Assembly: GCA_964374035.1 (NCBI GenBank)
Contig: CAYJWY010000023.1
Span: forward strand, 1 to 16,073
DNA length: 16,073 nt
Source: CALRGL01 sp964374035
Lineage (GTDB): Bacteria; Patescibacteriota; Patescibacteriia; UBA9934; GWF2-40-263
Direction: 5' to 3'
Shown: positions 1 to 6,293 of the stretch, in pieces
How the letters are laid out: every line of letters starts with the position of its first letter
How positions within the stretch are numbered: the first letter of the stretch is position 1
The notes under the pieces: model-generated
Seen by the model: the letters and a program-made list of their open reading frames with translations, nothing else
Told to the model about the DNA's origin: nothing
The model's database searches: none
Position numbers and translations under genes: made by a program

Positions 1-17
1 GTTGATAAAATCCAGAG

Positions 18-39
18 ATCCTTCGTGTGCACTCAGGAT
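18..39. repeat. Short palindromic intergenic repeat, CPR-type
   Basis: The ends ATCCT and AGGAT are inverted around a centre containing GTGCAC. On the minus strand it reads ATCCTGAG...CGAAGGAT, close to a palindromic repeat (ATCCTGAGC...CGAAGGAT) that I recall as frequent between genes in environmental and CPR genomes. A related element lies at 2546-2580. Membership of a repeat family is inferred; the imperfect palindrome is visible. Nothing else is identifiable between the window start and the ftsK terminator except a possible outward promoter. Confidence 0.35.
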
Positions 40-75
40 GACGAATGGAAACTCGCTATGGGTTCATATGCCGCC

Positions 76-86
76 ATTATATACCA
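76..86 (-). promoter_or_regulatory. Possible extended -10 promoter reading left
   Basis: On the minus strand the sequence is TGGTATATAAT, holding a TATAAT hexamer and an upstream TGG. It lies just past the ftsK terminator and would drive a gene beyond the left edge. No good -35 box is visible, and the first ATG downstream on that strand meets a stop after three codons. Confidence 0.3.
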
Positions 87-90
87 AATC

Positions 91-118
91 AAAAGAGGAG
101 GGTTAAACCTCCTCTTTT
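91..118. terminator. Bidirectional terminator overlapping the end of ftsK
   Basis: Perfect 11-bp inverted repeat (AAAAGAGGAGG at 91-101, CCTCCTCTTTT at 108-118) with a 6-nt loop. The A-rich and T-rich ends give a U-tract in both directions. On the ftsK strand the stem covers the last codons and the TAA lies in the loop, so termination signal and coding end are superimposed. It would also stop rightward transcripts entering from the left. Confidence 0.85.
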
Positions 119-2487
119 TCATGTGACTGCTCATCTTTGAACCATGACTCGTCGACATCGTCTTGCTCAACAACGATCGCGACCTTCGGTAGGAATTCAT
201 TTTCAGAATCTTCATTCTCATCAACGACCACAACGTCAATCTCTTCCACCTCATCATCAAACCGATCCTTTCCACCGTACGCCTCATCGTAATCACTCTG
301 CGCGGTCGGAATACTGTCGGCAAACTTACCGCCCACAGGCCACTGCGTCACCAGAATCTCGCGAGGCTTCGCGCCCGAGCCTGGTCCGATCACGCCGCGT
401 TCTTCCATGAGATCCATGATGCGGGCCGCGCGTGCGTAGCCGAGGCGAAGGCGTCTTTGCAAGTATGACGTAGACGCTTTACCGCCTTCAATGACGCATT
501 GAATGGCCTCGTCGAGCATGTCGTCTGTGTCGTCGTTTGCGTCAAAGACCGTACCGGCTTTTGTAATTTCCGTGATCGCCATGTTGTAGTCTGGCGAGCC
601 TTGTCGGCGAAGATAGTTGACAACCTCCTCGACCTCTTCGGTTGAGATGTACGCGCCTTGCAATCGTTTCGGTTTTGCGAGTTCTGCGCACGTGAAGAGC
701 ATGTCTCCGCGACCGAGTAACTTTTCTGCACCGGCTTGATCGAGAATGGTGCGCGAGTCTGTTTGTGATGCGACCGCAAAGGCGATGCGGCCCGGGACGT
801 TTGCTTTGATAAGCCCCGTGATGACGTCCACGCTTGGGCGCTGTGTTGCAAGCACCAAGTGAATGCCAACGGCACGAGACATCTGCGCGATACGCACAAT
901 GTTTGCCTCAACCTCGCGACCATTTGTCGACATGAGATCGGCAAGTTCATCGATGACGACCACGAGCTTTGGCATGCGTTCCTCAACCTTCGCGTTGTAC
1001 TGTTCGATGTTGCGCGCGCCCTGCTTGCTCAGCAGATCGAGTCGGCGTTCCATCTCGCGAACCGTCCACTTGAGCGCGTTCACGGTATCGTCGACGTTGG
1101 TAATCGGCGGCACGAGCAAGTGGGGAATACCGGCGTAACTGGTGAGTTCAACGCGTTTGGGATCCACGAGAATCAGCTTGAGTTCATCAGGACCGTTTTG
1201 ATACAGCCAGCTGATGATCATCGTATTTAAGGCCACCGACTTGCCCGATCCGGTTGCACCAGCAACTAACATGTGCGGCATTTTCTCAAGCGCAACGCAC
1301 CAAGACGAGCCCGTCACATCTTTTCCAAGTGGCACTGTGAGCGGACTCTTGCGCTCTTCATACGAGGGCGATTCCATCACATCGCGAAGCGAAACGGTCG
1401 CGACTTTGGTATTTGGTACTTCGATACCCACAAGAGCCTTTCCCGGGATCGGCGCCTCGAGTCGAAGTGGATGCGCGGCCAGGGCAAGCGCGAGGTCGTT
1501 TTGCAAACCGACGATACGCGAGAGCTTGATGCCTTGAGCCGGTCGAAGGGTAAATTGCGTAACGGTTGGGCCTACGGACGTCGCGCCCATCTCAACATCG
1601 ATGCCGAATTCCTTAAATGTTTTTTCAATGATTGTTTTGTTGAGCTCAAGATCCGGCGAGGTTGCCTTCATGCCGGAGCGTTTCAATAACTTGATTGGAA
1701 TCTCCATCACACGGCGTTCTTTTGTTGCCAGTACCTGCTCTTGATGCACAACAGGCGGCGTCGGTCGTCGACGGAATTCGTGTTCTTCCTCATCACGCTC
1801 TTCATCTGTGTCAATGATGTCTTGCTCTTCATTGCGGATCGAGTCATCAATGACAAGCTCCTCATCCTCTTCGTCGAGATGTTCTTTTTTTGTACGTTTA
1901 CTGTGGAGCAGTTCACCAAACCAGCCGGTGAGGTGCGAGTGAAGACCGGTGAGATTGCGAAGAGATGTGTTGAACGTGAGCATGATCGCCACGAACAACA
2001 GAGCGATGGTGACAACCACCGCTCCCCAATAGCCGACGAAGTTGGGAAGCAGTGTTGCGAGGAATTGCCCGAGGTGTCCGCCGGCCAGCGCGATATTTTC
2101 TGTAAGCGGATTCTCACGGTTTACAAGCAACAAATTCAAAAGTGCGTTGAATGACAAAAAGAAAAATAAGAGACCGATATAATTAAACGCGGACAGTTTA
2201 CCGCGATCCGGATAGGCAAGTGTTGTGCCGATGAGGACAAGAATGACCGGGACAAGAAAACGATCGAAGCCGAAAAATTGGGCGAGGCCTTGGTTTAGGA
2301 CTGTGCCGAGCGTGCCGGCAATGTGGAAAAAGGAGAGGAAGATGAGCGCCGCCAAGGCAAACACAAATACAACGACAATGCCGCGCTTGGTTTCTCGAGT
2401 GAGTTGAATTCCACGCACAGCATGTTTCCCACGCCCCATGAATTCCTCACCACGTCGTTTCGACGACGATTTTTTTCTTCTAGACAT
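103..2487 (-). CDS. ftsK: DNA translocase FtsK/SpoIIIE family
   Basis: ATP-driven, membrane-anchored hexameric motor that pumps DNA at the division septum during chromosome segregation. Four N-terminal membrane segments (about residues 37-55, 77-93, 102-122, 155-172) are followed by a short acidic linker (about 204-238, mostly D/E). The motor domain has Walker A GATGSGKS at 410-417 (K416) and Walker B VVVIDE with D513/E514. The winged-helix gamma domain that reads DNA polarity in this family spans about 655-712. Family members normally end there, but this one has about 80 further acidic residues. The linker is far shorter than in E. coli FtsK, as in SpoIIIE-like proteins. ATG at 2487 is chosen (794 aa): the in-frame GTG at 2493 directly abuts a likely -10 box and would not be transcribed. 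No SD is present. It stops at TAA and is divergent from the genes to its right. Confidence 0.97.
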   Translation of the reverse strand: MSRRKKSSSKRRGEEFMGRGKHAVRGIQLTRETKRGIVVVFVFALAALIFLSFFHIAGTLGTVLNQGLAQFFGFDRFLVPVILVLIGTTLAYPDRGKLSAFNYIGLLFFFLSFNALLNLLLVNRENPLTENIALAGGHLGQFLATLLPNFVGYWGAVVVTIALLFVAIMLTFNTSLRNLTGLHSHLTGWFGELLHSKRTKKEHLDEEDEELVIDDSIRNEEQDIIDTDEERDEEEHEFRRRPTPPVVHQEQVLATKERRVMEIPIKLLKRSGMKATSPDLELNKTIIEKTFKEFGIDVEMGATSVGPTVTQFTLRPAQGIKLSRIVGLQNDLALALAAHPLRLEAPIPGKALVGIEVPNTKVATVSLRDVMESPSYEERKSPLTVPLGKDVTGSSWCVALEKMPHMLVAGATGSGKSVALNTMIISWLYQNGPDELKLILVDPKRVELTSYAGIPHLLVPPITNVDDTVNALKWTVREMERRLDLLSKQGARNIEQYNAKVEERMPKLVVVIDELADLMSTNGREVEANIVRIAQMSRAVGIHLVLATQRPSVDVITGLIKANVPGRIAFAVASQTDSRTILDQAGAEKLLGRGDMLFTCAELAKPKRLQGAYISTEEVEEVVNYLRRQGSPDYNMAITEITKAGTVFDANDDTDDMLDEAIQCVIEGGKASTSYLQRRLRLGYARAARIMDLMEERGVIGPGSGAKPREILVTQWPVGGKFADSIPTAQSDYDEAYGGKDRFDDEVEEIDVVVVDENEDSENEFLPKVAIVVEQDDVDESWFKDEQSHEKEEV

Positions 2488-2493
2488 GAACAC

Positions 2494-2502
2494 ATTTTAG
2501 CA
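2494..2502 (-). promoter_or_regulatory. Extended -10 promoter for ftsK, probably leaderless
   Basis: The minus strand reads TGC-TAAAAT, an extended -10 element, ending 6 nt before the ftsK ATG. Transcription normally starts about 7 nt after the -10 box, which is the A of this ATG, so a leaderless mRNA is expected. No convincing -35 box is visible, as is common with extended -10 promoters. Confidence 0.5.
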
Positions 2503-2545
2503 TCAATGCGACAAGCTCCCTAGATTAGGCTGTTAACAATTTTTA

Positions 2546-2617
2546 TTCCCTGAGCGAAGCGAAGCGCAGTCGAAGGGGAATATGACGGAGGCCTTCGACC
2601 ACACTTCGCGCTCCGTC
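2546..2617. repeat. Palindromic intergenic repeat cluster
   Basis: Two imperfect palindromes stand side by side. The first has TTCCC at 2546-2550 and GGGAA at 2576-2580 around a GAGCGAAGCGAAGCG core. The second has a perfect 7-bp stem, GACGGAG at 2584-2590 and CTCCGTC at 2611-2617. Further short inverted matches follow to about 2690 (CGCCA...TGGCG). A similar GAGCGAAAGCGAAGG string occurs near 6487-6501. They resemble dispersed repeats of CPR genomes (inference). No T-run follows, so a terminator role is unlikely. No gene is seen between 2503 and 2721. Confidence 0.45.
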
Positions 2618-2721
2618 GCCATAGCGCTTTGGCGCGTCGGTGACCAAGGCTACGAGTGGCAAGCGGGCTCAGGTAGTATATTGATATTTTCCAATAGTTC
2701 TCGCAATAATGCCACGCGCCG

Positions 2722-2750
2722 TTGACATAATCACGTTTTTCTGCTATATT
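2722..2750 (+). promoter_or_regulatory. Strong housekeeping-type promoter for the accessory block
   Basis: TTGACA at 2722-2727, a spacer of exactly 17 nt, and TATATT at 2745-2750 preceded by TGC, which makes it an extended -10. This is the best promoter match in the window. The expected transcript start is near 2757, giving a leader of about 165 nt before the gene at 2922. Confidence 0.75.
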
Positions 2751-2756
2751 TCCCCG

Positions 2757-2888
2757 TTCTTTAAAGCCCTAATTTGTCCGTGTTTGTCAGATCGAGGAGA
2801 GTTCCGACAAACAAGAAAAGCCTGTATTTGCGGAGATTTTCGGTTCCCACCATGTCTCTATCTCTCCAGATACGGGTTTTTCTTTTTG
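2757..2888 (+). ncRNA. Structured 5' leader or small RNA ending in an intrinsic terminator
   Basis: Between the promoter and the gene at 2922 there are two stem-loops. The first pairs TGTTTGTC (2781-2788) with GACAAACA (2806-2813). An extra upstream TTTGTC (2773-2778) could compete for the same partner. The second is the terminator listed next. The arrangement matches either a transcription-attenuated leader or an independent RNA of about 130 nt. I do not recognise a known riboswitch, T-box or protein-leader motif, and no leader peptide with a ribosome binding site is apparent. Confidence 0.5.
2813..2887 (+). terminator. Intrinsic terminator inside the leader (attenuator-like)
   Basis: CCTGTATTTG (2821-2830) pairs with CAGATACGGG (2867-2876), with two G-U pairs. 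The helix continues inward through GAGA (2833-2836) with TCTC (2863-2866) and outward through AAGAAAAG with the T-rich tract at 2877-2884. The tract continues as T5 to 2887. It lies 34 nt before the start codon of the next gene, on the same strand, so it must be read through for that gene to be expressed from the 2722 promoter. Confidence 0.65.
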
Positions 2889-2921
2889 TCTTCACTAGAC
2901 TAGTTCTGACGCAGGAGAAAA

Positions 2922-3848
2922 ATGTCACGCATGAAGTTTTTCTTTGCCACGTCTTCTTTCGAGATCTCGGCCAAGTTCAATGGCCGCATGCTCGTCGAGT
3001 CCGACTTCGACGACGACGGCAATCTGGACGACGGTGCCGGGTGGGTCCAGAAGACCTACTCGAACAGCGACCAGGTCGACGACATCGATGGTTGCGAGGC
3101 TGAGGATTTCGGTCTGCTCAGCTATCTGTCGATCCGCGAGCGACACCCATACAATATCTTCGAGGACGGTTGGAGCAACCGTGCCAACCGCGTCCGTCAC
3201 AACGCGTGGAAGGCGCGGTCCAAGGCCCGCAAGCAGTGGGCACGGCGCACGGATCGCTTCACGATGCACTGCGTGGATGGACGGATCGTCAAGCCGATGC
3301 TTGAGGAAGAGACGATCACGCTCAGCTCGCATCGTCTGCATGTCGTGCCTGTCGAGGACAAGGTTGAGGAGACGTTGCGCGCGCACAACGACGGCATCGC
3401 CGACGACAAGGCGGTCGAGGCGAAACAACGCACGCTCATCACCGATGAGGACGTGTACAACGACTACGAGTCCGAGTACCAGGAAGCGTGCCACGACTTC
3501 GCGTACGGTCACGGCGACTACGCGGTGCCCGACAAATACGACCTTTACCGCATGGTCATGTGCGGACAGTTCCCGGTCAGCGCAGAGGTCGTCGCTTCGT
3601 TGCGTGACGCCTTCGAGGTCGGCTACTACGACAACTCGGACGACGACTACGACTGGGAGTATAGGGCTTGTCGTTTGACGACGGGTCCCGACGATCCCGA
3701 CGAGTCGCCGGATGACTCCGACGAGTCCTTCGACGACGTCCCCGACGAGCTCGATCCGAAGCCCGATCCCGACGAAGAGACCTGGCTCTCGGTCGACTTC
3801 CATCAGATCAGCATGGCTCCCAAGCGCGCCGGCATGGGCCGACGCTAA
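2922..3848 (+). CDS. Hypothetical acidic protein with Asp-rich C-terminal region
   Basis: A 308-residue soluble protein that I do not recognise. No signal peptide, membrane segment or catalytic motif is evident. The first part is mixed, with a basic patch around residues 90-110 rich in Arg and Lys. From about residue 236 to 287 it is dominated by D/E/P, for example DDPDESPDDSDES, and the last residues are basic (ending GMGRR). Such a polyanionic segment could mimic nucleic acid or bind basic partners; this is only an inference. The start is set by AGGAG at 2913-2917, 4 nt before ATG; a second ATG at 2931 would also be possible. GAC, GTC and CGC codons are heavily used. It is the first gene of the accessory block and is followed by two hairpins and a small basic protein. 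A long antisense frame exists but has no initiation signals. Confidence 0.75.
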   Translation: MSRMKFFFATSSFEISAKFNGRMLVESDFDDDGNLDDGAGWVQKTYSNSDQVDDIDGCEAEDFGLLSYLSIRERHPYNIFEDGWSNRANRVRHNAWKARSKARKQWARRTDRFTMHCVDGRIVKPMLEEETITLSSHRLHVVPVEDKVEETLRAHNDGIADDKAVEAKQRTLITDEDVYNDYESEYQEACHDFAYGHGDYAVPDKYDLYRMVMCGQFPVSAEVVASLRDAFEVGYYDNSDDDYDWEYRACRLTTGPDDPDESPDDSDESFDDVPDELDPKPDPDEETWLSVDFHQISMAPKRAGMGRR

Positions 3849-3859
3849 CCACAACTTTC

Positions 3860-3905
3860 GCCCGAGCGCGAGCATAACCAACAAGGTTCGTGCTCACACT
3901 CGGGC
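3860..3905 (+). promoter_or_regulatory. Long hairpin after the acidic-protein gene
   Basis: A three-part helix: GCCCGAG (3860-3866) with CTCGGGC (3899-3905), GAGCA (3870-3874) with TGCTC (3891-3895), and AACC (3876-3879) with GGTT (3885-3888), closing a 5-nt loop. No T-run follows, so it is a poor intrinsic terminator. It may protect the upstream 3' end or cooperate with the next hairpin, whose first base is the last base of this one. Confidence 0.6.
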
Positions 3906-3953
3906 CTCCATATTGCAACGTGTCTCGGACTCGTCGCGATATGGAGGTGTCCC
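3905..3953 (+). promoter_or_regulatory. Hairpin that buries the Shine-Dalgarno sequence
   Basis: CCTCCATAT (3905-3913) is perfectly complementary to ATATGGAGG (3939-3947). The GGAGG at 3943-3947 is the SD of the gene starting at 3954, spaced 6 nt. Inner pairs ACG/CGT extend the stem. When folded, the SD is completely paired, which predicts translational repression relieved by a ligand, protein, temperature or ribosome movement. The left arm CCTCC is also the core of an anti-SD sequence. Confidence 0.65.
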
Positions 3954-4139
3954 ATGCCCCGTCAAAGAACCATTCCGGTTCGCCCCGCGAAGGATGACCG
4001 CAACGTCATCTTGATCGAACCCACAACCCCGCGACTGCCCCCTCAAGAAAGGGCGACACAGCGGCATCACTCGCGCGATCTCGATGTGAAGAAGGGCCGG
4101 CGACGGCACCCCAAGCACAAGGGAAATCCGAGTGAGTAA
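3954..4139 (+). CDS. Small basic hypothetical protein
   Basis: A 61-residue protein rich in Arg, Lys, His and Pro (for example KKGRRRHPKHKG near the C-terminus), with a short hydrophobic stretch NVILIEP in the middle. No family recognised. The composition suggests a nucleic-acid- or polyanion-binding protein, and it follows an Asp-rich protein gene, so an acidic/basic partnership is conceivable but untested. The start is supported by a perfect GGAGG SD 6 nt upstream, which is itself sequestered in a hairpin. It stops at TAA. Small size and low complexity keep confidence moderate. Confidence 0.55.
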   Translation: MPRQRTIPVRPAKDDRNVILIEPTTPRLPPQERATQRHHSRDLDVKKGRRRHPKHKGNPSE

Positions 4140-4144
4140 GCTTG

Positions 4145-4190
4145 AAAGGAGGCCGTGATGATTCACTCGGCCGTTTCTCAACGGCCCTCT
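4145..4190 (+). promoter_or_regulatory. Possible two-state RNA switch over an SD sequence
   Basis: AAAGGAGG at 4145-4152 is a near-ideal SD. ACGGCC (4181-4186) can pair either with the nearby GGCCGT inside a perfect 7-bp tetraloop hairpin (GGCCGTT 4169-4175, AACGGCC 4180-4186), or with GGCCGT at 4151-4156. In the second case CCTCT (4186-4190) lies against AGGAG and hides the SD. The two folds are mutually exclusive. The alternative pairing has one mismatch and one G-U pair. Confidence 0.4.
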
Positions 4191-4208
4191 ACCTTAGCCG
4201 ATGAATGA
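4158..4208 (+). CDS. Possible 16-residue leader peptide
   Basis: ATG preceded by AAAGGAGG at 5-nt spacing, encoding MIHSAVSQRPSTLADE and ending in TGA. The SD is among the best in the window, which is hard to explain unless ribosomes use it. The peptide has no recognisable motif. It overlaps the two-state hairpin region, so its translation could set the fold of the mRNA. The 300 nt after it hold only further tiny frames, so its target, if any, may be the gene at 4507. Confidence 0.35.
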   Translation: MIHSAVSQRPSTLADE

Positions 4209-4264
4209 TCGTCGTCTAAGAAAGAGTCCCAAAAGATCCGTTCAAGGAGGAAGAGAAGGAGGCA

Positions 4265-4357
4265 ATGTTTTCTGAACATCTCGTGTGTTCGGAACCCCAT
4301 AACATTGTCGATGTATTCACCAGTACTGACAGGGCACAAGCTCTCTCGTTGCTGTGA
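4265..4357 (+). CDS. Doubtful 30-residue ORF after tandem AAGGAGG
   Basis: Two AAGGAGG sequences (4244-4250 and 4256-4262) precede this ATG, but the nearer one is only 2 nt away and the farther one 14 nt, so neither is ideally placed. The 30-residue product resembles nothing I know. Its TGA overlaps the ATG of a 31-residue frame (4357-4452, containing CLSC), and another frame of 35 residues runs 4377-4484; both lack an SD. The stretch 4209-4506 otherwise holds only the promoter and operator described next. Confidence 0.22.
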   Translation: MFSEHLVCSEPHNIVDVFTSTDRAQALSLL

Positions 4358-4419
4358 TGGTGCATCATTGCTTGTCATGCCAGAGCTTGCTCAGGCCACT
4401 GCAAGTTTTCTCGACCTCC

Positions 4420-4448
4420 TTGAGCGGATTTTTGTATCGACGTATCGT
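4420..4448 (+). promoter_or_regulatory. Possible promoter for the 592-residue gene
   Basis: TTGAGC at 4420-4425 and TATCGT at 4443-4448 are separated by 17 nt. Each box matches the consensus at four of six positions. The transcript would begin near 4455, about 50 nt before the ATG. The -10 box lies within the left half of an inverted repeat. Confidence 0.4.
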
Positions 4449-4468
4449 GTAAAAAACGGTACGATACG
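4441..4468. promoter_or_regulatory. Operator-like inverted repeat
   Basis: CGTATCGT (4441-4448) and ACGATACG (4461-4468) form a perfect 8-bp inverted repeat around a 12-nt centre. It covers the putative -10 box and start point, a typical place for a dimeric repressor. In RNA it would be a hairpin without a following U-tract, so a terminator is unlikely. Confidence 0.45.
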
Positions 4469-4506
4469 GTTCTCCAAAAACTGAAACGGAAGGACAAGGG
4501 GGAAGA

Positions 4507-6285
4507 ATGAGTGACAGTGTGCCTCTCTCCACCGAGGTGAAATGTTCCCGGTGCGAAGAGAGCTACGAGCTCGGAGACTTCTATCTCCAGGATGCAGAGC
4601 CGTTGCCGTGGCTCGTGAATCTCGAGACGGTCTCCAGTGTCGAAGCGGCGCTCGCAACCGCTGTCTGTCAGCAGTGCCACGGCTATCAGCCGGGTATCTC
4701 GTTGTTGGACGCGATCAAGAGCCTCGGCGTCGAAACGACCGCGGCCCCGCGTCTGCTAACCCGCCAAGAAGTTGGCGCACGCGCCGCCGAGCGCTACCAG
4801 CGTCAACAGATTCTCGGTGTGAAGCCCGAGATCATGCCGCGGCCATTCATCGGCTCCGCGCGTCCACCCGTTCAGAGTCGTGTCGAGATCGCGGGCAACC
4901 GACCGTCCATTCAAGGTCGGGTTGAAATCAGCGGAAACCGGACGCAGGTCCATGGCCGCGTCGAGATCAACACGCACCGTCCGCAGGCCCAAAGCCGCGT
5001 CGAGATCGGTGCGAAGGCTCCAGCCTCGTCGAATCGTGAGATCATCGGCGCCGCTGACCCTCGGCCGGCCGATCGTCCCATTGTCCTGGGCGCGCGACCG
5101 CGCGTCGAGAACCGCACCATCATCAATCCAGCCGTCGCTGGGGCTATGGCGGGCAAGCCCGATTCACCGCGTGAACCCGTTCAGCGGGCTCCTCGCGTCG
5201 TTCGTCCGCTCACCGCGAAGCTCGACATGGAAAATCAGGCGAAGCTGAAGAAGATCGCCGAAGCGATCGTCGCAGAGGCGGCCGCCGCGCTTGAAGAGCA
5301 ACGTCAGGCCCAGGCCGAAGCGCTCGAAGCTCAGAACGCTGAGCTCAAAGCCGAAGCGGACGCGATCGAAGCGTCTCGTCTCGAGCATCTCAAGATGTTC
5401 ATGACAGCGATTCGTCAGGCCAAGGGTCTGCTCACGCGCGCACGCAATAAGGCCGCGCAAGGTCTTGATCCGAGCAGTCTGCTCGACTCGTTGGACCTTC
5501 AGCTCGACAAGGCGCTCGTCGTCGACGCCGAGCGACGCGATCGCGATGCGCTCCTGCGCATGGTTGGAACCAAGGCGTGCGAGCTTGTCGAGCTCGGTGC
5601 GTTTTGCTTCACTGAGACCACGGCAATTCCGGGTCCCTACGACACCATCGCCGGCACGAAGGTGGCGGTTGCGAACCCCGACGGTTCGATCGCCAAGGCT
5701 GTCCCGCGCACCAAGCGCGTGGTTCCCCGCCAGAGCAAGTTGCCCAAGCCGAACACACCCATCAAGCAGGCCGGCGTGGGTGGATCTGTGCCAGCCCTGC
5801 ATCCGACCATTCGCTATCCCGAAGGTGAGATGTACGGCGACAACCCGTTTCTCGTCTTTCCCGACGACCGTCATCGCTTTCAAGAGTGCGTGACAATCGG
5901 CGACGAGCCCGAGCTGTTCATGGGCAAGGGACAACGTGCTTACATGGAGTACGTCAAGGACTTCGGGTGGGGCTATGCGCCGCTCAACGATGACGCATCC
6001 AAGAAGCCGCTCGATTTCCGCTTCGGATCCTTCGAACGCGGTTTCGTTCATCCTCAGCGCATGCCCGTCATCACGTTTGTCACGATCGTGAACGGCATCG
6101 CTCTGGGCGCGTCGCTCTCGCGGCTTAGCACGGCGTTTCCCGTCAAAACGCCGTTCGACAACGCGATGAAGAGCGACCACAACATCGTCGTTCTCAACGA
6201 AATCGACGACCCCAGCTTGAACGAGCCGCCCCCGGCTCCGAGGCGTCGTCGACCGACGACCACGCAGTGTGTCGTTCTGCAGTAA
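4507..6285 (+). CDS. Hypothetical protein: zinc-ribbon-like N-terminus, 13-residue repeats, coiled coil
   Basis: A 592-residue protein of no family I recognise. C13-x2-C16 and C54-x2-C57 make a plausible zinc-binding ribbon. Four tandem 13-residue repeats (residues 119-170, core RVEI) are followed by a related Arg/Pro-rich segment to about 220. A helical Ala/Glu-rich stretch at about 239-318 should form a coiled coil. The C-terminal part (about 430-560) looks globular and aromatic-rich, with short hydrophobic strands near the end and a basic Pro/Arg tail. No signal peptide is seen, so it is probably cytoplasmic. The modular scaffold-like design suggests binding rather than catalysis (inference). 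AGGGGGA at 4497-4503 serves as SD for the ATG. It is the last gene of the block and is followed by a strong terminator. Confidence 0.85.
   Translation: MSDSVPLSTEVKCSRCEESYELGDFYLQDAEPLPWLVNLETVSSVEAALATAVCQQCHGYQPGISLLDAIKSLGVETTAAPRLLTRQEVGARAAERYQRQQILGVKPEIMPRPFIGSARPPVQSRVEIAGNRPSIQGRVEISGNRTQVHGRVEINTHRPQAQSRVEIGAKAPASSNREIIGAADPRPADRPIVLGARPRVENRTIINPAVAGAMAGKPDSPREPVQRAPRVVRPLTAKLDMENQAKLKKIAEAIVAEAAAALEEQRQAQAEALEAQNAELKAEADAIEASRLEHLKMFMTAIRQAKGLLTRARNKAAQGLDPSSLLDSLDLQLDKALVVDAERRDRDALLRMVGTKACELVELGAFCFTETTAIPGPYDTIAGTKVAVANPDGSIAKAVPRTKRVVPRQSKLPKPNTPIKQAGVGGSVPALHPTIRYPEGEMYGDNPFLVFPDDRHRFQECVTIGDEPELFMGKGQRAYMEYVKDFGWGYAPLNDDASKKPLDFRFGSFERGFVHPQRMPVITFVTIVNGIALGASLSRLSTAFPVKTPFDNAMKSDHNIVVLNEIDDPSLNEPPPAPRRRRPTTTQCVVLQ
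4861..5016 (+). repeat. Four tandem 39-bp units inside a coding region
   Basis: The units encode the 13-residue repeats (consensus R-P-x-V/I-Q-S/G-R-V-E-I-x-x-N). The RVEI core is invariant in all four copies, while codons differ (CGT/CGG/CGC for Arg, GTC/GTT for Val). That points to old duplication with selection on the protein, not recent slippage. Confidence 0.8.
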
Positions 6286-6293
6286 CTCCTCTT

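Noticed and set aside
2488..2493. GTG start two codons upstream of the chosen ftsK start
   Set aside because: It would begin directly after the -10 box, upstream of the likely transcript start.
2925..3884. A 319-codon open frame on the minus strand, opposite the acidic-protein gene
   Set aside because: Its Val/Leu/Arg-rich translation is what GAC- and GAG-rich sense codons give in antisense. It has no SD or promoter, while the plus strand has both.
3860..3905. Hairpin as an intrinsic terminator of the acidic-protein gene
   Set aside because: No T-run follows; the next bases are part of the SD-masking stem.
4861..5016. CRISPR-like or satellite repeat
   Set aside because: The 39-bp units are in frame, diverged at codon third positions and encode a conserved core, so this is a protein repeat; no spacers exist.
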